Positions 23,397-34,110 of a stretch of DNA of 64,000 nucleotides are shown piece after piece. Origin of the DNA: Eurosta solidaginis. Its lineage: Eukaryota > Arthropoda > Insecta > Diptera > Tephritidae. Made by a program: the position numbers and the translations under genes. Position 1 is the stretch's first letter, and every line of letters starts with the position of its first letter. Below the pieces are notes generated by a model. The model saw only the letters and a list, made by a program, of their open reading frames with translations, was not told the DNA's origin and made no database searches. The stretch is from positions 372,001 to 436,000 of the forward strand of contig NW_027136972.1 of NCBI RefSeq assembly GCF_040869045.1. Reading direction: 5' to 3'.

Positions 23397-25075
23397 TCGC
23401 AAAGTTTTCTGGCGTTATGTTAAGTCTATACAATCTTGTTCAAGTATTCCCTCCGTTGTGTTTTAATGATAAGCAACCAGACTCTTCATCAGATGCTGCA
23501 ATTCTTTTCGCTGTTTTTTTTTTAGTTCAAATTTTGACCAAGACTCGGACGTGAGTAATAATTGGCTTCTTCCTGCTGATTCTACGTAAAATTTTGGTGG
23601 TCTTGAGCTCACTATGGATGATGTTGGAAGGGGGTTCAGCAAGTAAAGTTGTTATCACAGACTGATGTTGATGGCTTGTCATCTCGCCTTCTCAAAAACA
23701 GTTCTGCTATCGCCTACCCTTTATGGCTGCTTTTTAACAAATCCCTCGCGCAAGGGGAGCCCATTGATGCAAGGAAAACTAGGTTTATCACTCCCATTTT
23801 CAAAACTGGCAATAAAAACAATATTGTTAATTACAGACCGATCTCTAAATTATCTACTGTCTCAAAAATTTTCGAGTGTATTGTAAAAGACAAAATTATT
23901 TTGTTAATAAATCGACTAATATCTATAGATCAGCATGGTTCCATGTCGGGAAGATCAGCCATGTCTAACTTGGTAGTGTTTCCAGAATACTGCATCGACG
24001 CTTTTACTAATCGAGCCCATACTCCATACTGTGTAATACTGTGTATACCGACTTTTCGAAAGCCTTCGATAAAGTTAATCATCTTTTATACTATCGAAAT
24101 TACATTGTTTTGGTTTTCACTCTGGTTTTTTGAAATGCATTAAATCATATCTCTCCAACCGTAGTTGTATCGTGGTAGCTGATGGTGTGACCTCATATCC
24201 CTTCATAGCTTTTTCAGGCGTTCCTCAGGGTACCATACTGGGTCCTATTCTTTTTGTGATTTTCATAAATGATATTGCTTGTTGTTTTGGATCTTCTCAA
24301 TTTCTGCTTTATGCAGTGATATGAAGATTTTCAACAAGATTATTTGCCCCTCCGACTCAATTAAACTTCAGAAGGACCTAGATAATTTAGTTACTTGGTG
24401 TACAAATAATAAACTTGCGTCAAATATTAAAAAATGCTATCATGTCTCATATTCTAAATCCCGTTTACTCATTCCTACTTCTTACCACATTGGGATGGTG
24501 TTTGATTCCAAGTTTCATTTAAACTTTACAATAGCTAAGGCTTACTATATTTTGGCTTTTGTTCGACGATTCGGTTCTGATTTTACTGATCCATATACTT
24601 TAAAATCACTATACACTACTCTGGTATGTTCGAGATTGGAATATGCCGTATTTATTTGGCGGCCGGTTTATGTCAAAAAGTATTTACTAAGTACGCTCAA
24701 CGTCCCCTTCATTTTGATCTTTCGTTTTCCTTCCTATGAATCCAGATGTTTGCTCATCAATCTTTAGACCTTGAACTGCAGGAGAACTTTTCTCTCTCTA
24801 ATATTTATTTTTAATTTAATACGTGGGGCTGTTGATTGTCCCTATCTTTTAGAACGTATTTTCTTTGCTATTCCACATACATATATGCTTAAGAAATAAT
24901 GCGTACTTTTTTGTGGGATTGGCAAGAACTAACTATGCTGCAAATGCTCCTCCTTCCAGAGTTTAATTTGCTCTCAAATTCTTCAGTTTTGCATTTCTTC
25001 TACTATGAAAATACTTTTAAATTGTTACTTAATCATATGTGAAATTAGAGCGTAAGTCTTGATATATGTCATTAG
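23397..25075 (+). pseudogene. LINE-A reverse transcriptase pseudogene (arm 1)
   Basis: It resumes with KVFWRYVKSIQS, then a broken stretch, then SSRLLKNSSAIAYPL, FITPIFKTGNKNNIVNYRPI and DQHGSMSGRSA from about 23649. A frameshift near 24060 disturbs TDFSKAFDKV. FSGVPQGTILGP and FINDIA (24130-24324) lead into the catalytic box, where one A is missing (TTATGCAGTGATATG at about 24309-24321), destroying YADD; arm 2 keeps it intact. The C-terminus and a 3' UTR with AAATAAGTGAATAAAC reach about 25125. Confidence 0.85.
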
Positions 25076-25739
25076 TCTGTAAGAAATGTAACAATTTCAA
25101 GATGAGTAAATAAGTGAATAAACAAAATGTTCCATATATGAAAGGGGTGTAACAGCAGATATAAAAACAACCAAAGAAGCAGAAATAATAACAGCGAAAT
25201 TAGTTCTATTAGCTAAAATATTTGAGGATTTTCAATTTGTTTTTGCTATACATGAACGCGTTGTCCGGTTGAATAAAGGCAAGAAAAAATTATTGAAATC
25301 GGTTAAACCCCTTTTGAGTATTAGCTTAAATGTTTTTCAATTCAAGTTTAAAAAAAAAGAAATTTCGCCGTAAATGATCCCTGAATCAAGTAAGTAAGTA
25401 AGTAGCAGCAGGTATAAAAACAGCCTAAATAGTAGGATTTTTTACGATAAATGAACACTAATTCCGATTAAATAAAAAAAATTATTCCTGAATCAGATCG
25501 AAAATAACAGAAAAATTATTAAAATCGGTATAGCCGTTTTCCAGCTATGAACGTACTAACGAACACAAATTCATTTAATAGATTTATATAAGGGCCGTTT
25601 TTACCATACCAGGTTAAGGGTATTCGCCTTCATCTGACAGATCACCCACATATAATTGGAGAAGGGAATAGGACCCTGAGTGGAATTTCACGAAATCGGT
25701 TGACGACCACGAGCACTAAGTTAGTTGGAGGGAGTTTTT
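25076..25739. repeat. Dispersed non-coding repeat modules
   Basis: 25150-25560 carries several AAATCGGT-containing modules (LINE tail or another E-like repeat) with GTAAGTAAGTAAGTAG. 25588-25720 has the phrase ACCATACCAGGTTAAGGG, GACAGATCACCCACA and GTTGACGACCACGAGCA, which recurs at 27104-27116/27663-27770 and in arm 2 at 40120-40220 and 41270-41360. This is a third repeat family; no gene. Confidence 0.6.
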
Positions 25740-26262
25740 AACATTCAGAGTGTTACAAATAATGTTTTTTAATGTCTGTCAAATATACTTTGAAAGTTTG
25801 TAGCATGGCACACCTACAGAAGATGATATTGGTCTAAGTTGAGCTTGTTCTATATGGATCGCGGGAAGTCCATATAGTATTGGCGTTGTATACACAGTGC
25901 AAGTAAGCTGCTTCTTGGATTTTAAAGATATGTTTTTCTGTTTGTATATTTCATTTATGAGGTTATTGTTTTTCCTTAGTAATCATTGTGTAGGATGGTT
26001 TTTTTTTTGTTTTGTAGGTGTTTTTGTCATTTAATAATTTTTCCATTTTGTGTTTATAGTCCACTTTCCACATCAGTACTCATTTCTTTCCTTTGTCTGC
26101 AGTTGTAATTATTATTTCCTCATCATGTCGATACACGAAGTTTTGAGTGTCTTCAATAATGTTTAATATAGGTTTATCTTTTGGGTCATTATGGAGTTTA
26201 TTTTTGTACTTATTATTTTTATAGTCAAAGCGAATCTCTTGTTTTCGTTCGTTTTAATAAAT
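25740..26262 (-). pseudogene. Second Penelope-like family, RT N-terminal fragment (arm 1)
   Basis: Minus-strand translation in shifting frames gives NIIEDTQNFVYRHDEEIIIT, then TADKGN, KKLLNDKNTYK-like, LYGLPAIHIEQAQLRPISSS and YQLSKYIGQTLKNII. These are the Penelope RT N-terminal and finger blocks (ADKGN, YGLPKIHK, LRPIVSS). The sequence differs clearly from copies 1 and 2. Catalytic RT and endonuclease parts are missing. Mirrored at 40755-41262. Confidence 0.75.
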
Positions 26263-26514
26263 TAGAAGCAAATTTAAGTTTTGCAAGCCATAAATCAAAA
26301 GCAATCAAAGATGCTATGTTACAATTTGGCACTTTTAAAAAAAAACCATATAGACATTTCGAAAAAGGAAAAAATGGCAATAATTCATTGGTTTAAGGTG
26401 CTGAAACTTTATATGTGGTTTCACGTTAGAACTAAATAGAAATTTGGTAAAATATTATGAAATAGGCATTGTACCGCCTACATTTAAAGAAGAAATTTTA
26501 AAATTTTGGAAGCC

Positions 26515-26841
26515 TTTTAGTTAATAATTCAAAGTATGTTTGAGCTCTAGGCCAATATATACATATGTTTATTAAAATACAGCAAATGTGTTTAAACAAT
26601 GTATATTTATTTGTCGAATGGTTTGTCTTGCCAATATTTCGACTTCAATCTGAAGTCATCTTCAGGAACTTATGACTGCAGTCGACCAGGTGCAGTCATA
26701 AGTTCCTGAAGATGACTTCAGATTGAAGTCGAAATATTGGCAAGACAAACCATTCGACAAATAAATATACATTGTTTAAACACATTTGCTGTATTTTAAT
26801 AAACATATGTATATATTGGCCTAGAGCTCAAACATACTTTG
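26515..26841. mobile_element. 327-bp insertion that is a near-complete perfect palindrome
   Basis: 26530-26680 and 26691-26841 are exact reverse complements, 151 bp each, around the 10-bp spacer GTCGACCAGG. The insertion is flanked by a 13-bp duplication AATTTTGGAAGCC (26502-26514 and 26842-26854). Arm 2 (around 40483) has the uninterrupted site. Each arm carries a CTGAAGA-hairpin-GAAA motif shared with the ends of Penelope copy 2, so it is probably an inverted pair of Penelope-type terminal repeats without the coding region. The RNA would fold into a perfect 151-bp hairpin. Confidence 0.9.
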
Positions 26842-26879
26842 AATTTTGGAAGCCGTAAACCAAAAGTCGTTAAAGTTAT

Positions 26880-27013
26880 TGGCGCATAATCATAGTCAAA
26901 ATAAAATAGGTTTTAAATTTAGTTGCAGCTTTTTGACATAATTTTCTATGAGCTATCTGCCAAAAAAGCTGCAACTAAATTTAAAACCTTATTTCGACTA
27001 TGAATATGCGCCA
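26880..27013. mobile_element. 134-bp foldback MITE (arm 1)
   Basis: Inverted arms of about 55 bp, starting TGGCGCATAATCATAGTC and ending GACTATGAATATGCGCCA, with a short loop. TTAT lies on both sides, a possible 4-bp target duplication. The same element is in arm 2 (40314-40451), so it predates the duplication. Confidence 0.8.
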
Positions 27014-27116
27014 TTATGTTTAAATGCTAGACGGGGGTAATGCTTGCGATAATACACATACTTATCCATATTCGTATATTATATAACTAAGGGCCGCTTT
27101 GAACATACCAGGTTTA

Positions 27117-27662
27117 TACTAATTTCACACAGACGGCTTATTGAATAATAAAGGCAATTTTCTACATTAAGACGCTTATTGAGCTCAATCTTCCCTACAA
27201 AATTCGAATCTATTATTATTTCATTAGTAGCTAATCGAATGCCTAATGAAGTCAAAAGCACAATGCAACTCTGTTGGTATTGTTCCGCTTCCGTTTCCGC
27301 TTCTTAGTTTTTGGTGTGTTCAGTGCTTAAAAATGTCATTTGTCAAAGGAAATGTCATTGTCTGCATGGCGGAACGATACAAGGTGGCCGCATCGAACAG
27401 CTGATTATAACCTTTTTTATTTGATTTGATACATCAACTACTGGCGCAGTACGATTTTGACATTTGTCCATCGAATTTACAAGTACATGGAATTTTTTTT
27501 GTTTGTAGGTATGTCACCATGCACCCACCTTGTATCGTTCCGCCATGATTGTCTGTCTCATTCTTCATACTAATCGAGCAGTTACTTCTGTGTGAAAGCA
27601 AAAAATTTACGATTTCATTAGCAGGTGAAATGAGATCATTAAGTTTCTGTGTGAAAACAGTA
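27117..27662. mobile_element. MITE with TACT...TTTCACACAGA ends, arm 1 only
   Basis: The ends TACTAATTTCACACAGA (27117) and the complement of TACTGTTTTCACACAGA (27662) form imperfect ~26-bp terminal inverted repeats. TTA lies on each side (27114-27116, 27663-27665). Arm 2 has the empty site, reading ACCAGGTTTAGGGTATT in the same orientation, which fixes the borders. A TTA duplication would suit a PIF/Harbinger-type element, but the superfamily is inference. It contains a nested hAT-type MITE, so net length without it is about 355 bp. Confidence 0.85.
27365..27547. mobile_element. 183-bp hAT-type MITE nested in another MITE
   Basis: A perfect 23-bp terminal inverted repeat starts CATGGCGGAACGATACAAGG at 27365, with its complement ending at 27547. 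It is flanked by the 8-bp duplication ATTGTCTG (27357-27364 and 27548-27555). An 8-bp target duplication is the hallmark of the hAT superfamily. No coding capacity. Confidence 0.9.
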
Positions 27663-28173
27663 TTAGGGTATTTGTCTTTATTTGACAGATCACCCACAGA
27701 TAATGAAAATACGGAAAAGGGCCCTAGGTGGAAATTCGCATAATCGGTTGACGACCACGAGCAATTAAAAAATGTTTTTTAATTCTTATCTTAACAAAAA
27801 ATTAAATATCTTATTCCATAACTACAAATAAATTATACATACTGTTATTTCACCTCAGAAGTGATATGGTAGAGCAAACTACGAGCGTTAACAGTTTTTT
27901 GAAAGTGAAGTGGTATATTAAATTTGTCATGACTCTCAAAATTGTAAGTCCTTAAAGTAGGGGAGAGGAGATAGAGCATCCATACGATATGTCGAAAAAA
28001 AATTGTCGAAACACAAAAGGCCAAATCGTTAAAAACTTCTTTATACAGAAAACTTTTTTCTTTTTATTATAAAAATGTCAAAAAAAGAAAAATTACGGAA
28101 AAAAGTCGAAATTTGTATACTTAAAGCAAAACTCCAAAAATAAAATTTTAAGGCAGTGTGTTATTATTATGGT
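27663..28173. repeat. Repeat-family end and AT-rich spacer
   Basis: 27663-27780 continues the third repeat family. 27890-27970 (GAAGTGGTATATTAAATTTG, TAAGTCCTTAAAGTAGGG) is the inverted terminus shared with 1130-1210. The remainder is A-rich with no feature. The whole stretch is mirrored at 39670-40140. Confidence 0.55.
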
Positions 28174-28640
28174 CAGGCCCGACGAGAGGGGAGGGGGAAT
28201 GGGGGGATTCCCCCGGGCCGGGGTTTCTGAGGGGGCCCGCGATTTAGAGGTACTAAGACATTTTTTTTTAATTCAGGAGAGTCTTTAATTATTCCATTTA
28301 CAATTTTTAAGCCGAATTTGAAAAGCAACGAATAACTGCATTTCGTTTAATATTATAGTGAAGTGTGAAAAACATTCTGAAAAGTCCTTTTCCTTAAAAT
28401 TTAAGAATAAATATTTCATTTGGCAGCTGGCTCAAAACGTTGTTTATAAATTTGTGCAAAACACGTGAGGAAAACTATATTAGATAAATGCAAGAAAGCC
28501 AATTATTTTGCTATTATCGTTGGTGCTACGCCTGATGCTAGTCACGTTGAACAGACTATGTTCTACTACGTGCTACCTCCATTTCAATTCGAAAGCAACA
28601 AACGGTTTTTGGCTTTCATGGATTGTAACTAGAGCTTACA
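28174..28640 (+). pseudogene. hAT-like (DUF4371-type) transposon 5' fragment (arm 1)
   Basis: It starts with a G/C-rich end CAGGCCCGACGAGAGGGG, typical of hAT-like elements whose transposase has a DUF4371 region. Coding remnants follow: CAKHVRKTILDKCKKANYF, then AIIVGATPDASHVEQT and NKRFLAFMDC (about 28460-28625), matching the conserved start of that domain. Frameshifted and truncated at about 28630. The later part of a similar transposase is at 30994-30310 on the opposite strand, so the gene seems to be split and inverted. Confidence 0.65.
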
Positions 28641-28762
28641 CTTTCTCCTCGAATACAAGCGAGATATTTGAGACCCGAGAAATCGGCAACTCGCCTTCAT
28701 GCGAGATTTTCGTGTCTCGAAGTTTCTCGACATAAACTTAATCGCTGTATGGACAGTATTTA

Positions 28763-30310
28763 TACACTTTTTATACTCAGTTGAGCAGAGCTCACAGAGT
28801 ATATTAACTTTGATTGGATAACGGTTGGTTGTGCAGGTATAAAGGAATCTAGATAGATATAGATTAGATATATATCAAAATCATCAGTATCGAAAAAAAA
28901 ATCGATTGAGCTATGTCCGTCCGTCCGTCCGTTAACACGATAACTTGAGTAAATTTTGAGGTATCTTGATGAAATTTGGTATGTAGGTTCCTGGGCAATC
29001 ATCTCAGATCGCTATTTAAAATGAACGATATCGGACTATAGCCACGCCCACTTTTTCGATATCGAAAATTTCGAAAAATCGAAAAAGTGCGATAATTCAT
29101 TACCAAATACGGATAAAGCGATGGTAGGTGAGTTGAACTTACGACGCAGAGTATAAAATTGGTAAAATCTTGGATAATGGGCGTGGCACCGCCCACTTTT
29201 AAAAGAAGGTAATATAGAAATTTTGCAAGCTGTAATTTGGCAGTCGTTGAAGATATCATGATGAAATTTGGCAGGAACGTTACTCTTATTACTCTATGAA
29301 TGCTTAATAAAAATTACCAAAACCGGAGAACGACCACGCCCACTTTTAAAAAAATTTTTAAAGTCAAATTTTAAAAGAAAAGTTAATATCTTTACAGTAT
29401 ATAAGTAAATTATGTCAACATTCAACTCCAGTAATGATATGGTGCAACAAAATACAAAAATAAAAGAAATTTTCAAAATGGGCGTGGCTCCGCCCTTTTT
29501 CATTTAATTTGTCCAGGATAATTTTAATGCCATATGTCGAACAAAACATTACCAATCCTTGTGAAATTTGGTAGAGGCTTAGATTCTAGGACGATAACTG
29601 TTTTCTGCGAAAAAGGGCGAAATCGGTTGAAGCCAAGCCCAGTTTTTATACACTTCCGACCGTCTGTCCTTCCGATCGGCCGTTAACACGATAACTTGAG
29701 CAAAAATCGATATATCTTTACCAAAGTAGGACTTATCTTAACTCACTTTATATCGGCGTAAAAAATGGCCGAAATCCGACTATGACAGCGCCCACTTTTT
29801 CGATATCGAAAATTACAAAAAATGAAAAAAATGCCATAATTCTATACCAAATACGAAAAAAGGGATAAAACATGGTAATTGGATTGGTTTATTGACGCAA
29901 AATATGACTTAAGGAAAAAACTTTGTAAAATGGGTGTGACACCTACCATACTAAGTAGAAGAAAATGAAAAAGTTCTGCAGGGCGAAATAAAAAACCCTT
30001 GAAATCTTGGCAGGTATTACATATATAAATAAATTAGCGGTATCCAACAGATGATGCTCTGGGTCACCCTGGTCCACATTTTGGTCGATATCTGGAAAAC
30101 GCCTTCACATATACAACTACCACCACTCCCTTTTAAAACTCTCATTAATACCTTTAATTTGATACCAATATCGTACAAACACATTCTAGAGTCACCCCTG
30201 GTCCACCTTTATGGCGATATCTCCAAAAGGCGTCCACCTACAGAACTAAGGCCCACTGCCTTTTAAAATACTCACTAACACCTTTCATTTGATATCCACA
30301 TCGTACAAAA
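28763..30310 (-). repeat. Family E element, truncated (arm 1 inner end)
   Basis: The right end in reverse (CTTTTTATACTCAGTTGAGC) is at 28768, followed by the full ~150-bp module body and about two 130-bp units, breaking off near 30310 in hAT-like sequence. The AACAAG end is missing. Its partner in arm 2 is 33945-34907 plus 38498-39076, separated there by Penelope copy 2. Flanking DNA outside the E end also matches, so the similarity comes from the inverted duplication and not only from family membership. Confidence 0.85.
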
Positions 30311-30994
30311 CTGGTCTCTGGATCATCCGTATTCATCTCATTTCCATTATCTTCAAAACGTCTTTTGGGTTTTCTCTTTCGAATGTCCGGAAACTTTGGC
30401 GAGATGTTCAAATGAACAGAAACTGTTTTGCATTCGTTTAAAATCGTTTCCATTGGTTAAGTATTTCGAACCACATTGAGGACAGCAAGATACATTCCAA
30501 CTTGTTGACGTACTTGAGAATGCCGGTAACATCTCCTTATGCTGGTGCAGTCAAATTTAGCTTAAGTAATGCGTTTAGTGCTTGTGTTAATCCTGGAACA
30601 TGGTTTGCGAATGGTCTGATTGCCTCAATTCTAGCCGTGAAAAAAGACTGTGAAAAAAGCTCGGCACATCTTTTTTTTGAGGATGTCCTATCGTTGCGGA
30701 CTGCTGAAAATAGTAAAACATTCTTGTACAACTCCGAAGAAAGTAATTGCAACCGTACAACGTTCTGCAGCATCAACACCATATAAATTGAGACTGTGGG
30801 TGCACAAGGCGGGTAATCAGTATTCGATTTTTTGTCGAGAATGTGAAGTTGTGCTCCGTTATAAACTCCCTTCATATTGGCGCTGTGCTCGTACCCTTGT
30901 GTACGACAATCTTTTAATTGTATTTCATGTTTACCTAGAGTATGGCAAATTAAATCATCGATTTCCTGACCAGTTTTTGTTGTTTCCGTTAGAG
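30310..30994 (-). pseudogene. hAT-like (DUF4371-type) transposase fragment
   Basis: Minus-strand translation from about 30994: TETTKTGQEIDDLICHTL, then QLKDCRTQGYEHSANMKGVY and NGAQLHIL. The 112-aa open frame 30875-30537 ends FFTARIEAIRPFANHVPG, and further remnants read ILKYVNKLECILLSSMWFEI. This follows the DUF4371/ZMYM-like hAT transposase layout (DCRGQ-Y-NA-NM-G-YNG; S-RW-AR-EA). Stops after 30537 and the lost N- and C-termini make it dead. It lies in the centre of the giant palindrome and occurs once. Confidence 0.72.
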
Positions 30995-31076
30995 CTTAGG
31001 ATTACTCGAACTCGTTCGAAAAGAGATTTTTCGTGAGTCTCTCGCCAGATTCTCGAATCTCGAAGTACTCGTAAGG

Positions 31077-31249
31077 CTCGCGAGTTTCTCGACATTCAAT
31101 TTAATCGATTCATTGGCTATTTTATATAGAGCTTACGATTTCTTCTGGAGCAGAAACGAAAATTTCCACAAAACCACAAGTAAAAAACACCGCAATGTAT
31201 AGAATACAGCCAATGCAGCGACTGAATTGAAAGTCGAGAAGCTCGCGAG
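31077..31249. mobile_element. Foldback MITE-like element
   Basis: Imperfect inverted arms of about 50 bp: CTCGCGAGTTTCTCGACATT at 31077 against the complement of the segment ending GCTCGCGAG at 31249. The same CTCG-rich phrases (TCTCGACATAAACTTAATCG) occur at 28640-28760 and 39080-39200, suggesting a family of such ends. No coding. Confidence 0.65.
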
Positions 31250-31274
31250 AAACCGTGCTCTCGATGTCTCATTA

Positions 31275-31630
31275 AAAAAAAATAAAATAAAAAAATAAAT
31301 GTAAGGCGTGATAACCTCCGAAGAGATCTAAGGCCGAGCTTCTCTTCCAATTTGCGTCGTGCTCCTCTTGATTTTCCCTACCGGATGGGACCTACATGAT
31401 TTTTATGCCGACTCCGAACGGCATGAGTTTTCACTGAGAGCTTTTCATGGCAGAAATACACCCGGAGAGCTTGCCAAGCACTGCCAAGGGGCGACCCCGC
31501 TTAGAAAAATTATCTTCTAATTGAAAAACCTTATTTCTAAAAATTTTGATGTTGCTTTGCAAGTGGTTTGAACCCAGAGCATCCGGTGTGGTAGGCGGAG
31601 CACGCTACCATCACACCACTGTGGCCGCCT
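31275..31630 (-). mobile_element. tRNA-derived SINE
   Basis: On the minus strand the element starts AGGCGGCCACAGTGG. It has a pol III A box TGGTGTGATGG (31618-31608) and B box GGTTCAAACC (31574-31565) at tRNA-like spacing; the head resembles a glycine tRNA. The body (TTTTCTAAGCGGGGTCGCCC, then the GAAGAGAAGCTCGGCC region) is unrelated to tRNA. The 3' end is an A/T-rich run at 31270-31300. I recall this SINE as abundant in tephritid flies; that is from memory. Confidence 0.85.
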
Positions 31631-31849
31631 AAAAATAAAAAATAAAATACTGTAAACAAAATTATATGTATAATAAATATGTTTTAAGTTAAGCGTCGTT
31701 GGAAAGCAATAGCATCAAATAAGAAGTCACAAGTAAAAGAAAACAAGTAAGGAAGGCTAAGTTCGGGTGTAACCGAACATTACATACTCAGTTGAGAGCT
31801 GTGGAGACAAAATAGGGGAAAATCACCTCGTAGTAAAAGGAACCTAGGG

Positions 31850-34110
31850 TAACCCTGGAATGTGTTTGTATGACATGTGTATCAAATGGAAGGTATTAAA
31901 GAGCATTTTAAAAGGGAGTGGGCCATAGTTCTATAGATGGACGCCATTTAGGGATATCGCCATAACGGTGGACCAGGGCTGACTCTAGAATTTGTTTGTA
32001 CGACATGGGTATCAAATGAAAGTGTTAATGAGTATTTTAAAAGGGAGTGGGCCTAAGTTCTATAGGAGGAAGCCTTTTCGAGATATCGCCATAAAGGTGG
32101 ACCAGGGGTGACTCTAGAATGCGTTTTTACAATATGGGTACAAACGAAAGGTGTTAATGAGTATTTTAAAAGGGAGTGGGCCTTAGTTCTATGGGTGGAC
32201 GCCTTTTCGAGATATCGCCATAAAGGTGGACCAGGGGTGACTAGAATTTATTTGTACGATATGGGCATCAAATGAAAGGTGTTAATGAGTATTTTAAAAG
32301 GGAGTGGGCCATAGTTCTATGGGTGGACCCCTTTTCGAGATATCGCCATAAACGTGGACCAGGGGTGACTCTAGAATGCGTTTGTACAATATGGGTATCA
32401 AACGAAAGGTGTTAATGAGTATTTTAAAAGGGAGTGGTCTATGGGTGGACGCCTTTTCGAGATATCGTCATAAAGGTGGACCAGGGGTGACTCTAGAATT
32501 TGTTTGTACGATATGGGTATCAAATGAAAGGTGTTAATGATTATTTTAAAAGGGAGTGAGCCTTAGTTCTATAAGTGAACACCTTTTCGAGATATCGCCA
32601 TAAAGGTGGACCAGGGGTGACTCTAGAATTTTTTTGTACGATATGGGTATCAAATGAAAGGTGTTAATGAGTATTTTAAAAGGGAGTGGGCCTTAAATCT
32701 ATAAGTGGACGCCTTTTCGAGATATCGCCATAAACGTGGACCAGGGGTGACTCTAGAATACGTTTGTACAATATGGGTATCAAACGAAAGGTGGTGATGA
32801 GTGTTTTAAAAAGGGGTGGGACTTAGTTCTATGGGTGGACGCCTTTTCGAGTAATCGCCATAAAGGTGGACCAGGGGTGACTAGAATTTATTTGTACGAT
32901 ATGGGCATCAAATGAAAGGTGTTAATGAGTATTTTAAAAGGGAGTGGGCCTTAGTTCTATGGGTGGACGCCTTTTCGAGATATCGCCATAAACGTGGACC
33001 AGGGGTGACTCTAGAATGCGTTTGTACAATATGGGTATCAAACGAAAGGTGTTAATGAGTATTTTAAAAGGGAGTGGGCCTTAGTTCTATGGGTGGACGC
33101 CTTTTCGAGATATCGCCATAAAGGTGGACCAGGGGTGACTAGAATTTATTTGTACGATATGGGCATCAAATGAAAGGTATTAATGAGTATTTTAAAAGGG
33201 AGTGGGCCTTAGTTCTATGGGTGGACGCCTTTTCGAGATATCGCCATAAACGTGGACCAGGGGTGACTCTAGAATGCGTTTGTACAATATGGGTATCAAA
33301 CGACAGGTGTTAATGAGTATTTTAAAAGGGAGTGGGCCTTAGTTATATGGGCGGACGCCTTTTCGAGATATCGCCATAAACGTGGACCAGGGGTGACTCT
33401 AGAATGCGTTTGTACAATATGGGTATCAAACGAAAGGTGTTAATGAGTATTTTAAAAGGGAGTGGGCCTTAGTTCTATGGGTGGACGCCTTTTCGAGATA
33501 TCGCCATAAAGGTGGACCAGGGGTGACTCTAGAATTTTTTTGTACGATATGGGCATCAAATGAAAGGTGTTAATGAGTATTTTAAAAGGGAGTGGGCCTT
33601 AAATCTATAAGTGAACGCCTTTTCGAGATATCGCCATAAACGTGGACCAGGGGTGACTCTAGAATGCGTTTGTACAATATGGGTATCAAACGAAATGTGT
33701 TGATGAGTGTTTTAAAAAGGGGTGGGCCTTAGTTCTATGGGTGGACGCCTTTTCGAGATATCGCCATAAAGGTGGACCAGTGCTGACTCTAGAATTTGTT
33801 TGTACGATATGGGTATCAAATGAAAGGTGTTAATAAGTATTTGAAAAGGGAGTGGGCCTTAGTTCTATAAGTGGACGCCTTTTCGAGATATCGCCATAAA
33901 GGTGGACCAGGAGTGACTCTAGAATTTGTTTTTATGATATGGGTATCAAACGAAAGGTGATAATGAGTATTTTAAAAGGGAGTGGGCCTTAGTTCTATAG
34001 TTGGACGCCTTTTCGAGATATCGCCATAAAGGTGGACCAGGGGTGACTCTAGAATTTTTTTGTACGATATGGGTATCAAATGAAAGGTATTAATGAGGGT
34101 TTTAAAAGGG
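31850..34110 (+). repeat. 17-unit 130-bp tandem array with alternating variants
   Basis: The phase marker (G/C)GTGGACCAG recurs near 31968, 32096, 32225, 32353, 32475, 32605, 32735, 32865, 32993, 33123, 33251, 33381, 33511, 33641, 33771, 33901 and 34031. The step is 128-130 bp except one 122-bp unit with an internal deletion. Two unit types alternate over 32225-33251: one with GACTAGAATTTATTTGTACG (128 bp), the other with CTCTAGAATGCGTTTG (130 bp), giving a ~258-bp higher-order unit. Confidence 0.93.

Larger units (their letters stand above)
12812..30310. repeat. Giant inverted duplication, arm 1
   Basis: This arm is the reverse complement of 33945-54050 apart from arm-specific insertions and deletions. 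Matching positions include 13043/53820, 21406/50031, 22611/48867, 26181/40810, 28508/39335 and 28773/39070. In the 300 bp left of 28763, outside the E element, only a couple of differences are seen, so the arms are very similar. Arm-1-only material: LINE-C (15241-19200), 20415-21066, the palindrome at 26515-26841 and the MITE at 27117-27662. The outer limit lies in tandem repeats and is approximate. Confidence 0.9.

Noticed and set aside
31565..31618. tRNA gene
   Set aside because: A and B boxes are present, but the acceptor and anticodon stems do not close and a ~270-bp non-tRNA body follows; it is a SINE head.
31850..34110. Regularly spaced repeats resembling a CRISPR array
   Set aside because: Contiguous 130-bp monomers without unique spacers, in a eukaryotic transposon.
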